DNA from: Triplophysa rosa
Taxonomy: Eukaryota > Chordata > Actinopteri > Cypriniformes > Nemacheilidae
Assembly (NCBI RefSeq): GCF_024868665.1
Contig: NC_079906.1
Location: 13,454,807-13,518,806, forward strand
Length of the DNA stretch: 64,000 bases
Direction of reading: 5' to 3'
In this document: in pieces, positions 53,634 through 64,000 of the stretch
Layout of the letters: every line of letters begins with the position of its first letter
Numbering within the stretch: the stretch's first letter is position 1
Notes under the pieces: model-generated
What the model was told of the DNA's origin: nothing
Databases searched by the model: none
What the model saw: the letters and a program-made list of their open reading frames with translations, nothing else
Translations under genes and position numbers: made by a program

Positions 53634-53844
53634 TAGGGGCGGTTTCCCGGACAGGGATTAGCCTAAACCAGGACTAGGCCTTAGTTAAATTAGGATATTT
53701 AAGGCATTTTTAAAAACATGCTTTACAAACAAACATTACAGTGTGCATCCTGACACAAAACAATCGCACTGATATATTTTAAGATATGCAAGTGCAAGTT
53801 GTTTTCGGGATTAGGCTAAAACCCCGTCCGGGAAACCGGCCCTA
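53634..53844. mobile_element. MITE with TAGGGGCGGTTTCCCGGAC ends
   Basis: TAGGGGCGGTTTCCCGGACA at the left and CCGTCCGGGAAACCGGCCCTA-type inverse at the right frame 211 bp, with an internal AGGATATTTAAGGCATTTTT. A common cyprinid element. Confidence 0.75.
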
Positions 53845-53849
53845 TAAGT

Positions 53850-54015
53850 GATAGTTCACCTAAAATGAAAATTCTGTCATCATTTACACACTCTTGTCAT
53901 TCTTCAAAATATCTTCTTTTGTGTTCTGCAGAAGAAAGAAAGTCATACAGGTTTGAAATGGCAAGAGTAAATGATGACAGAATTTTCATTTTTGGGTGAA
54001 CTATCACTTTAAATA
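53850..54015. repeat. Palindromic TTCTTTTGTG repeat, short form
   Basis: AGTTCACCTAAAATGAAAAT at the left and TTCATTTTTGGGTGAACTAT at the right surround TCTTCTTTTGTGTTCTGCAG. Confidence 0.7.
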
Positions 54016-54379
54016 CTAAAATAAGTTTAGAACACAAGTTTCACACAAATTACAATTTTTAGTTGATCTGTTTCTTTAGGACACATGCACAAATTTACAT
54101 TATACATGTTGCTTTTTACAGTAGCCTACAGAACCGCTAAAACTGAACTGTTTCGAAAACCACCTCAGACACAAAACTCAAGAAAATTTGTTTGTTTTAA
54201 CAACACAAAAAAAAGAAAGACAGAGACAGAAAGAGAGAAAGTGTCTGGGGGATGGAGAGGAGGGGGTGCAAAAATAAGGGGGACTGGGATAATAAAGAAG
54301 AGGAAGAGCGAGCGAGAGAGAGAGAGAATCTGACTGAGACTGTCTTCTGACTCAGCTCTGCCTGGATTATGTCGCTTCT

Positions 54380-54674
54380 TCACATATAGGATCAATTCTG
54401 ATGCTGTGTGTGCTAACTCATTCTCAGAGCATTTTACTCTTCAAGTGGACTGACAGCCACTCATCTCTGTATATTGATTTGGGTGCGAGCAGCGGTGAGG
54501 ACAAACGCCTGCAGATTTTCAAGCTCACGCTCTTTCAATTTGAGGACACACCTCTTTTATGTCTTTCAATCTCTTCTCTGTGATTGTCTTCCTTCTCATA
54601 GTGTGTGTGTTGGTGGACTTTGGATTAAACTGGGTCTTCATGAGGGTAGCAGAGGACACACTCTCCCCTGGAAG
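54380..54674 (+). other. Possible 5' exon of the opsin gene, with a short hydrophobic ORF
   Basis: A stretch ends CCCCTGGAAG followed by GTAAGTCA, a consensus donor at about 54675-54680. Just before the opsin ATG at 58283 is an acceptor (CTTTCCTGCAG), so an upstream non-coding exon must exist and this is a candidate. From the ATG at 54559 a 39-codon frame runs open to the donor, with about 19 hydrophobic residues (LFSVIVFLLIVCVLVDFGL). It is not in frame with the opsin. Confidence 0.35.
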
Positions 54675-56470
54675 GTAAGTCATATCTGGGGTGTTATGAG
54701 GGTATATTAAGGAGGATGGCATGGTATAAGACCAACCAAGCTAGACATTGCTGAACTTGTTACTTTGTGACTAGTCTCAAGGGCTGATGTTATGATGCTA
54801 TTCTGGAACATTCTTTGTGAACTTTTTAATGTTCTTAATGGAAATTGTTTTTTGATAAATAAGTGTGAATATACAGTATTTATTTGACTTGCTGGTTAAT
54901 GTTGCTTAAGTTTGTTTGGTCCTATCATCCAAATAGAAAATGTGACCTTAATATTATGGGCTGTTCATTAAGTTTTTCCATCAAATTCTTCATTAATTTC
55001 TTCAAAATGGCTCAATATAAGTTACTGTGTACTGTATATGAACATAATATGGGGAACTGGGATGTAGTCTGTTAATGCTTAAGTTCTGACAGTGTAGATT
55101 TGATGGCAGATTACATCACAACGCACACGTCACACACAAAACTCATATTAGCCGACTACTACCGCCATTTAACAACATCTACTGTATATGGATCATTAAA
55201 GAAGCTGTAAAAGACCACAAACTGTAATTTCTGTATTTTCTGAAACAACATGCAACTAGGGTTGGTTACTGCTTTAGCATTGTGATTTACTGTATAAAAA
55301 AATCACAATCACAAGCATACAGTAAATGTAGAACAGGATGTGTTGAAAATTTCCCCATGACAATGCATGCAGCATTAGTCAACATTATATGAAAACTATT
55401 TGTGTAATTCAGTGACAATATTCTTGTCCAGATCCAAAATAAATGAGAATACACTTATTCTAAATTCAATTAATTCAGAGTGGTTACAAAAACACTTTAC
55501 ATTCCCACTACTAGACGAACACTAGAGGGGTAAGAGTCTTGCTCAAGTGTACAATGAAGACTCACGAATGTTTGAATCTACAACTTTACCGCACAGTGAT
55601 GCTTGGCATTCCATTTTTGTCACATTACTAAATTGTATTATGTATTAGATTCGTTAGTTTTATATACTAAGAGGATACACTGCATTTTAGCAGAATACTG
55701 TATCATCAAGAACACATCAAATTTCTCATATTCAATAAAAAAAATCTTTATAAAAAACTAAGCCTCTTAAGACTCCAGCAGTCACAGCAGAACAACCTCT
55801 CTAAATATATAAAGGCACTTTCTATATCAAACAAAAAACACATTAAACCATAATAAAAATGTACTCTTCTGTCCCTTATCTTTTATGCACTTTGTTCCCG
55901 GTCTTCTGTTTCAATTGTGACACTGTTCATTTTGTCAGTTCCTTTATGATTAATATTTTTTTCTTCTCATTTGCAATAAAAGCATCTGCTAAATGTGTGA
56001 ATGAAATGTAAATGTGGACTAACCTGCAGACCAAAACTTTCTCAGAATCCAGAGGCAGATCATTTAAGAGAGGCGATCTTGATGTTTTTCATCAGCGCAG
56101 AGAGAAAGCTTGTATTGGCGTGTGCTCTACTTCACTGTGGTTCGTCTGCTTTGTGGAGAGGAGCTCATCAAAGGCATTTTGTGTTGTTTAATGTGGTGCT
56201 TGTGGCAGAGAGGCAGTTGGTCACTGTTGCAAACAAGCTTTGAAAGTGAGAGGATAAGAGAAAATGTTATTAGGGAAAGTAAATTGAACGAGAGGCCTGG
56301 ACACAGGAGACTTTGCGAAAAGCTAGCGTAGACTATTATTCATTTGCATGTTGGGCTTTTTTAATAGTTAATGATAGTTAGATTTTTTTAGATTTTTGAC
56401 CAGCATGCTATTCACCACCAAAACATACATCATCTTTCTGATAATACTTGCTGACCGAGATAGCTAACTT

Positions 56471-56597
56471 ACACCGTGTCTACACTGGACGCTACCGGTG
56501 CGACGCGACACGAAGACATCAGAAACGCATTAGAACCCATTATAATTCAAAATTTTGTCCACATCGGATGGTCGTGTCCGGTGTAGACACGGTGTAA
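56471..56597. repeat. 127-bp inverted-repeat element (TTACACCGTGTCTACAC ends)
   Basis: TTACACCGTGTCTACACTGG at the left is mirrored by GGTGTAGACACGGTGTAA at the right. It looks like a very short MITE inside the presumed opsin 5' intron. Confidence 0.7.
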
Positions 56598-56639
56598 GCC
56601 GGATGCGTGCAATTATGGTAAGTACCTGTTAAAATAACT

Positions 56640-57065
56640 GCACCTAAAAATGAAAATTCTGTGATACTCCCCCCCTCAAGTTGTTCTAAACCTAAATTTC
56701 TTTGTTCTGCTGAACACAAAGAAAGATATTTGGAAAAATATTAGCAACTGGGACATTTATGGGACATCATTGACCACCACCATAGTGGGACAAATTTAAA
56801 TGGTATAGTCAAAGGTGCCCTAGAACTGTTTGCTTTCCTAAATTCCTCAAAATATCTCATTTGTGTTCAATAGAACAAATAAAACTTATACAATAATTTT
56901 CCTACTATGGTAGTCAATGATGTCCCAGGAATGTCAGTTGCTAACATTTTTCCAAATATCTTTCTTTGTGTTCAGCGGAACAAAGAAATGTGTCGGTTTG
57001 GAACAACTTGAGGGTAAGTAACTGATGACAGAATTTTCATTTTTGAGTGGAGCATCAATTTAAAG
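56640..57065. mobile_element. Palindromic TTCTTTTGTG repeat, long form
   Basis: AATGAAAATTCTGTGATACT and GAACACAAAGAAAGATATTT at the left are mirrored by AAATATCTTTCTTTGTGTTC and ATGACAGAATTTTCATTTTT at the right. Confidence 0.65.
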
Positions 57066-58282
57066 CTCATGCCATTGGTCGATTTTTTTAAAAAGCCTAA
57101 AGACACCAGCTCAAGCTGTGGGCCAGCATCCAAACAATGCAGCAGGAGAGGAATAATAACAATCAAAATGAGCAGAGGAGAGACGGGAGAGGGGAGGAAC
57201 AGAGGAGGCAAGGGATGGCAATTTTAGCAGTCTTGATTTAATAAAAAATATGGTAACCGAATATAGTGAATTTTTACAGTAAGGAATCTAAAAGGTGTCA
57301 GCTTTGATGTACCAAGGATCCTCTCACAGAGAAAGAAAATGAACACGGTGAAAATCAGCAGCAAAAAATAACTTGAACGCAAAAGCCAGCTCTGCCTTTA
57401 TTCTAGATTCTTTCAAAATTCAAATGAAACCAGTTCATGATCAGAGATTATGCACAGATAATGAGAAAAATGCCTGACAACACAGTGAGGCACATTTGAA
57501 ACATTTGCCACTGCTGGATTTTCGCCTATGGATGTCAGATCAACAACACCTGATGAGTTTTACTGAAAACACAGCTGACCTGTCCAACAGCTTAACCAGA
57601 ACCACTGACAGAACTCTACACACCCATTAATGTTGCCTGGTACAATGAAAACTCTACATTCAGCCAAATGTGATCTGAATGACATGATATGAAAAGTTAA
57701 ACGCTCAAATCTCTGACAGACAAAGACACATCAGCTAAGAAGGATTCATAAAGGAGAGAGAGAGATGAAGAGGATGAGAAATGGATAATAAATATGAATA
57801 GAAACCATCTCATTAGAAGTGATGTTTTGGTCCAGCATCCAAAAAAGATGCACTAATTCAGTCTCTAGACTCGGCCGCTAAAGCTTAACATGAATAAAAA
57901 TCAACACAAAATTGAATCAATATCACTCTGTTATCATACAGATCATTCTCTGTGTCTTTAACTTCAAATAAGTTGTTTTGAATATAACATCCATTTCACC
58001 GTGTAATTTAATCTAAAGGTTTAGCAATTATTTTACTCAAACTGTTGCTCAGTCAGACCCGAGTCACACTTCTAAATCAGGATGCATGTGTTAAGAGCAT
58101 TTGATGTGATTTTTCCCTCGATAAAGTTTGACTAAACAGTTGCATGCACAGAAAACATTTATATTAAAACGTATACAGTGGTTAATATCAAGTGTGTATT
58201 GACCACACAATGGCGAGTCAGAACCTATGAGAATTTAAAATTGTTTTTTTCAACTGCATCTGATACTCTCTCTTTCCTGCAG

Positions 58283-61200
58283 ATGGGCAATGTGTCAAAA
58301 ACAGCCCTGTTTGTGTCCACTATCTCTAGACAGCATGATGTCTTTATGGGGTCACTTTATTCTGTCTTCTGTAAGTATTCAACCGCTGAAGTTCTCTGGT
58401 ATCCTCTGTTATCCATAGTTGTGCATTAATGTATTATTCAATCAATGCAGCGAAACACATAACGTCCCACATGACTTGTGTACTTCTGTTATTATGAATA
58501 ATTCAGAGGTGAAATGGTTCAACAGCAATTAACCTTTTCCTTTTATCCTGTGTCCACATTGGTCAAATCATCCAGACAATAATTAAATATGTTTTATATG
58601 GTCAGTTTACATAGGATGGCTCTTGGTATAGTTAGTTTGAAAAAAGGATTCAAATGCTTTGCGTATCCTGACAGGTTTATCAGCAGTGGGGTAAAATATG
58701 TCACAAGAAACACATTCTGAAAATATCTTTACAGTTTAAGTGGTGAATTGGAAGTGAGTGGATGTATAGATCTCTCTTTTTCCCACAGGTGTACTGTCAC
58801 TTTTGGGAAACGGGATGCTTTTGTTTGTAGCGTACCGTAAGAGGTCAAGTTTAAAGCCGGCAGAGTTCTTCGTTGTGAATCTGTCTGTGAGCGATCTGGG
58901 GATGACTCTGTCTCTGTTTCCATTGGCTATCCCATCTGCTCTTGCACACAGGTAGGCTCCTCTAAAAAAAAACTACGGCCGGTCGATATCAACGTCACCA
59001 CCACCAAGCCTCTGACAATTTTTTAAAACTTTATTTAAAACGTGTTCCTGGTAAGTGATTACTTTGTGAATGAATCCCCATCCTCGTTCTTAGAGATTTG
59101 TGCCCATGTTGCATTATTTGTGAGATTTATATGCCAAAGGATGTAGTCGCATTTAGCAACTTATTATCTCTGCGGTACTCTATAGCCGTTATTGTTTAAG
59201 TATTAAGTGTTTGGATAGTGTTTGTAAATACCTGTTTAAACTAAATCTCAATGACGGTAAATAAAGAATATAAAAAATGAACTCTCTCTCTTCCCTCTGT
59301 AGGTGGTTATTTGGCGAGGTAGTTTGCCTGTGCTATGCTATGTGTGGGGTTTTATTTGGCTTGTGTAGCCTGACAAACCTGACTGCTTTGTCGTCAGTAT
59401 GCTGCCTCAAAGTGTGCTTCCCAAATTACGGTATACTGCTGTTTTCTACACACTTTTTATTTGTATACACACTGATGGGCCTTTTTTTAATTTCAAGCTG
59501 TTTTGCATTGCACTTTAAATTACAGACTATTTTGCACATACACCATTATAAAGTGCTGTTGTTTTCTCAAGCAATCTTTTAGTAGGTTTATAAACTCTCA
59601 GAAATCAAATCAATTTTCTTGCAGCTGAACCAGTTCAGACTTTGGTGCTGTTAGTGTCCATGTTCTGTCTTAAAATTCTGAAATCTGACACATTCAGTTC
59701 ACCATGGAACCATATGGGCTCTGTAAATGTAAAAGAGCATGAAATACAAGGAAAGAAGGAGTCACACAGGAGGAAAGAGGCACAGAAACAAAAAGAAAAG
59801 ATGAAAAAGATAGGACATTTTAAAGAACACAGAATGTAAAGCTTTGTAATATGTAAGGAATGTTCTTATTTTGCTTTTTATACATAAATTTGCACTATAC
59901 TGTCTATTTATTGTAATATTTTGCACTACCTTGTATATTAAAGGGGTCATATGGCACAAATACGTGTTTTTCTGTGTCTTTGGTGTGTTATAAGTTGCCC
60001 ATGCATGTATTAGACACGTAATATTGCAAAAATGAAAGTGTCGGAACAAAAGATGCATTCTATCTAAAAGCGAATGCTCACCCAGACCTGCCTAAAACGC
60101 CTCGTGTAACCACACCCCCACAAATCTACGTCAGTTCGTGGTATGATTGGACTAAAACCGCCCAAATGTATACGCAAGTAAGGTGGGTGTACCTGTCAGT
60201 ACAATTGCTTTGGAACCTGACGTTCCAAATATGGTAAGAGGCGTTACATTTCCATCACACGCTTGCAGTATTCGACCAATCACTACGCACTGGTTAACTG
60301 GCCAATCATAGCACACCTCGCTTTTCAGAGTGATGAGCTTTGTAAAAAATCTGCGCGTTTCAGAGAGGCGGGGCAAAGAGGAGATACAAACATGCACGGT
60401 ATGTGGAACATACAGTGTTTTTTAACCTTAAATCGTGTATACACATTGCATTACATCTAAAACAAATGATACTATATTCGTTTTAGCTGTGTCATATGAC
60501 CCCTTTAATTAATATACCTCTGTATATGCATTTGTAAATGCTTTTTATCATGTCGAACATATAATTTCACTGTAGCTTTGCAATGACCATTAACAACTTG
60601 ACTTAATAAGGACACAACACAGCAGAAAAAATGATAAACTAGTAAACAAACAGGAAAGGAAGAGCAGATAATAAGCATGTTGACATTTTGAAAACTTTCT
60701 TGCAGAGTTTACCTGATTATTAAACAGCAAACTTTCTCATTACTTTCACAAATAAAATAATCCCCTCTGTGTCAAGAGAATCATAAAAAACAGCCAGAGC
60801 AGTGACACTCATTCTGTCTGGTCACAACACATACAGGCAGAGGTTATGTTATTTCCACTTAAACATGTTTATTCACACACCCGTCCTCCTCTCCAGGCAA
60901 CAAATTTTCATCCAACCACGCTTGTGTGATGGTGGCAGGGGTGTGGTGCTATGCGTCCGTGTTTGCTGTGGGACCACTTGCTCGGTGGGGGAGTTTTGGA
61001 CCAGAACCATACGGAACCGCCTGCTGCATAAACTGGTATGAGCCCAACAATTTTAGTGACAAAAAACTGGTGCCAATTCAACATGTAAAACCGTTTCTGT
61101 AATTAATAATGTTGCTTCTTTTTTCCTCTCTATCTGTCAAGGTACTATCCATCCCACGATGTCCTTGCCATGTCTTACATCATCAGTCTCTTCATCTTCT

Positions 61201-63537
61201 GTTATGTGCTCCCGTGTACCATCACCATCCTCTCCTACACCTTAATCCTGCTCACAGTGAGGGGGTCTCGCCAAGCCGTTAAACAACACGTTTCTCCACA
61301 AACCAAAGTGACAAATGCACACACTCTCATTGTCAAGGTAAAGTAAGGACTTGATTGAGTACTGTCAATCATTATGTTTACAGTAAAAAGCTTTAATATA
61401 TACAAACCCATATATATGAACTGAAACAAATGTCCTTCAAAGGTTTAATTTCACAAATACATTGTATTTTATTACCCTGTGGTTCTGACAGCTGGAACGT
61501 GATTCTGTTGTAGAGTATGTACTTTACGTCCCTCAAAACGTAATGCTGATTACTTGTCGTCTGTGAACAAGGGCTGGCTGTGTCCCTTTGGCTGTCGTTG
61601 CTACATTTTACTGTGTCAAACAGTGCCCTTGAACACCTGAATGTAGCTTTTACTGTTGGCATTAAAGGCTGTACTGCTGTTGAATATATTGGTGCTAAAT
61701 GTTGATTATTTATGTGCACAAACATCCATAAAACATAAATAATGTACATGTAAATTTGGCCAGTGTCAGCACTGTAAAAGTTTGTGCTACATAAAATGTT
61801 CTAGTACAACCAAACTGTCCTTACAAGTCATTTTAACTGGCTGTGTAAATTTTTAAAACTGTTTTCACATTACTTGAACTTGAACATTACTTGAAATCAT
61901 AACCAAGTAAGGAATTTCAGCTTGTTTTATAAGGTACTGGTCAGAATTTAAAATAAGTTGAAATGACTTGTAAAGACTATTGTACTGAAAATTAAAGGCA
62001 TCAAAAAATACATTGAGGTGGGTCAAACAGACACAAATACGCTGTAAAATGCTCAAATATTCTAAATGATATGCTTAAATGCACTGCAGTTATTGTTTTA
62101 CATTGGAAGCCCCAAAACTAAAGCATGCATTTTTAGGCATGTGAATTTCAGAAGTGACTTTTAAAATGCAGGTTAAATAACCTGTAATAAGTAAATGTAT
62201 TTAACATGCTCTATTTTCACACACTAATTTTGTACTTAATATACAAAAAAACGTCTTCAGTACCTTTTAAGATCAACTTAGAAGATCTAAGTGTTAGATC
62301 TTAGAATATCTAAGTGTACTCAACTATGCTATTCTGAGAATAGAAGCACTAAAGACTATATTTTGGTATAGTAGTAGTACAAACTTGCAACAGTTCACCC
62401 AAAAATGAAAATTCTGTCATGATTTACTCACCATCAAGTTGTTCCAAACATGTATACATATCTTTGTTCTGGTAAAAACAGAGAAAGATATCAGGAATAA
62501 TGCTTGTCACCAAAGAAAGATATTTGAAAGAATGCTTGTCACCAAACAGTTCTTGTCCACCATTGACTACCATAGAAGGAAAAACTGCTTTAGAAATTTC
62601 TTTGTTCTGTTGAACACAAAAGAAGATATTTTGAAGAATGTAGGAAAGCAAACAGTTCTAGGGCACTTGTAATTGTAATTTATCCTACTATGGTAGTCAA
62701 TGGTGGCCAAGAACTGTTTGGTGACAAGCATTCTTTCAAATATCTTTCTCTGTGTTCATCAGAACAAAGAAATTTATACAGATTTGGAACATCTCAAGGG
62801 TGAGTAAATGATGACAGCGTTTTTGGGTGAACTGTCTCTTTAATGTGTGAAAATAGAGCACTTTAAGCAAACGTATGGAAGTGTACTAAGTGTAATTATA
62901 TAAATTGCTTTTTACGTGGAAAAGTAATGTGTAAGAATATGGGTTAGACACAAATGCGTTGACAGGTACATCTAGCTGCGCTTCTACTGAGTATATGACA
63001 TATATACTGTATTAAACCTCTGTGTTTTCCTTCCAGCTCTCAGTGGCTGTATGCATTGGCTTCTTGACGGCCTGGAGTCCATACGCAGTGGTCGCCATGT
63101 GGGCGGCGTTCAGTGCCAATGAGCAAGTCCCGCCCACAGCATTTGCGCTGGCAGCTATATTTGCCAAATCTTCCACCATTTGTAACCCTATGGTGTATCT
63201 GCTCTTTAAACCTAACTTTCGAAAATCACTGAGTCAGGACACTAGAAGCATCCGCCACAGGATTTGTTTGAGCCACAGCAAGGCCAGTCCTACAGCACAA
63301 ATAAAAGGCCATCAAGGGCAGAGCTCTCAAACGTGTAACAAAAAGGATGCCAGCAACTCCACACCCTTTTCCAGCAGCCAACCAGAGAGTTACGGAGCTT
63401 GTGTTCACCATGCAGACACCCAGCGGCACTTCCAACATCCCAGCACCCAGACAACCGCATGTGTTCTGGAGGGAACCGTTCAGCCTGAAATAACAGTGAG
63501 ACAACTGACTGAAAACATGTACAATGACCTCCTGTGA
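58283..63537 (+). CDS. Neuropsin-group non-visual opsin
   Basis: Retinal-binding seven-helix G-protein-coupled receptor. Exons 58283-58370, 58789-58951, 59303-59430, 60897-61035, 61142-61337 and 63037-63537 total 1215 bases (404 aa) with every phase closed. Seen: N-glycosylation site NVS near the start; GNG in helix 1 (residue 37); NLSVSD in helix 2; Cys92 and Cys169 for the extracellular disulfide; Schiff-base Lys282 in AIFAKSSTICNPMVY; NPMVY (288-292); and a long Ser/Thr-rich cytoplasmic tail. The bovine-Glu113 position is Tyr95, while a Glu is present at the 181 position (Glu163), as in opsins that use that counterion. The loop GPEPYGTACCINW and the helix-6 text LTAWSPYAVVAMWAAF resemble OPN5. 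At the usual D/ERY site it reads V-C-C (116-118). It is therefore an OPN5-related fish opsin (Opn6-Opn9 type); I cannot fix the subtype. The ATG directly follows an acceptor. Confidence 0.88.
59942..60504. mobile_element. TTAA-flanked MITE (AGGGGTCATATG ends), copy 2
   Basis: AGGGGTCATATGGC and GTCATATGACCCCT ends, flanked by TTAA at 59938-59941 and 60505-60508. It is 563 bp, in the opsin intron between the third and fourth coding exons, and opposite in orientation to the copy at 9242. Confidence 0.8.
62390..62845. mobile_element. Palindromic TTCTTTTGTG repeat in the last opsin intron
   Basis: CAGTTCACCCAAAAATGAAA at the left, CCAAACAGTTCTTGTCCACC and its mirror GGCCAAGAACTGTTTGG, and GTTTTTGGGTGAACTGTCTC at the right define the element. 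Confidence 0.7.
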
Positions 63538-63677
63538 GCGAAGCCCTAAAAGAGCCACAGTATTCCAACATCCACTCCTTCTCAGAACTAGAAGGCTGTA
63601 ATGTACACTGTAAACTCACATTGTCTTTACATTAGTCTCAAAAAGAACAAAACCTAATATGTGAATATTATTTGTTA

Positions 63678-63683
63678 AATAAA
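63678..63683 (+). terminator. Poly(A) signal of the opsin gene
   Basis: AATAAA lies 141 bases after the opsin stop, a normal spacing for a short 3' UTR. Confidence 0.6.
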
Positions 63684-64000
63684 GTTAAACGTGAAGTCCA
63701 ATATGAACACTTGAGTTTGTTCTTAATTTCAAAAACAATTCAATCTCACCAACTGCAAGTGTTGATATCCGTCACTCAGAACATTTACAATCACATAAAC
63801 AGCCGTGTGCACGTGACGTGCAGGCAACAAATCCTGTTGAATGTACGTGGTGACTCTTCCTATTATTAAATACTTCAACTTTAGACAGAACAGTCATCTC
63901 CGGATGTCTACTGTTCTCGGGAGTAATTTGTCATTATTTACTCACCCTTATTGTTTTATTAACCAGCACAGTATGTCGCTTTCCGTGTGTCTATTTTCGC

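Overview
The window looks like teleost chromosomal DNA, most likely from a cyprinid (carp, goldfish or zebrafish relative). Genes are split by GT-AG introns. The space between them is AT-rich and packed with fish-type short interspersed elements: tRNA-headed SINEs sharing a LINE-type 3' tail, a DANA/Mermaid-like SINE, hAT and TTAA-target MITEs, palindromic elements, and long (CA)n and (CT)n microsatellites. Gene calls come from translated exons whose splice phases I checked base by base. Family names come from recalled domain patterns, not from a search.

Layout. (1) 778-2605, plus: a HYAL2-like hyaluronidase that lacks the catalytic D-x-E pair and has an in-frame TAG. (2) 4848-7172, minus, with a 5' UTR exon near 7904: the BORC/lysosome-positioning subunit borcs6, five coding exons, 434 aa. 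(3) 7.96-12.4 kb: intergenic, with nested MITEs and a large CATGTG-rich palindrome. (4) 12403-27531, minus: a class 3 semaphorin over about 15 kb; 16 coding exons were resolved, and the one candidate for the missing sema-domain exon carries a stop. (5) 30.4-30.8 kb: a CpG-rich, TATA-containing plus-strand promoter-like block with no recognised gene behind it. (6) 32596-34120, minus, 5' UTR exon near 37000: an intact 193-aa RhoA GTPase. An 8-bp-TSD hAT element lies in its first intron and a 1.73-kb one lies just upstream of its promoter. (7) 40896-42115, minus: tmem115. (8) 42.2-54.3 kb: gene-poor, with LINE remnants (one split by a MITE), a restriction-like-endonuclease LINE 3' end, SINEs and tandem repeats. 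(9) 58283-63537, plus: a six-coding-exon, 404-aa neuropsin-group non-visual opsin, with a possible 5' exon near 54.4-54.7 kb.

The proteins do not form one pathway. Hyaluronidase, class 3 semaphorin, RHOA and TMEM115 relatives cluster on human 3p21.31, so the block is best read as conserved synteny, with borcs6 and an opsin at the edges. The most notable signals are the doubly disabled hyaluronidase, the disrupted candidate semaphorin exon, an opsin without a D/ERY motif, the orphan promoter, and several transposon insertions whose target-site duplications can be read directly.
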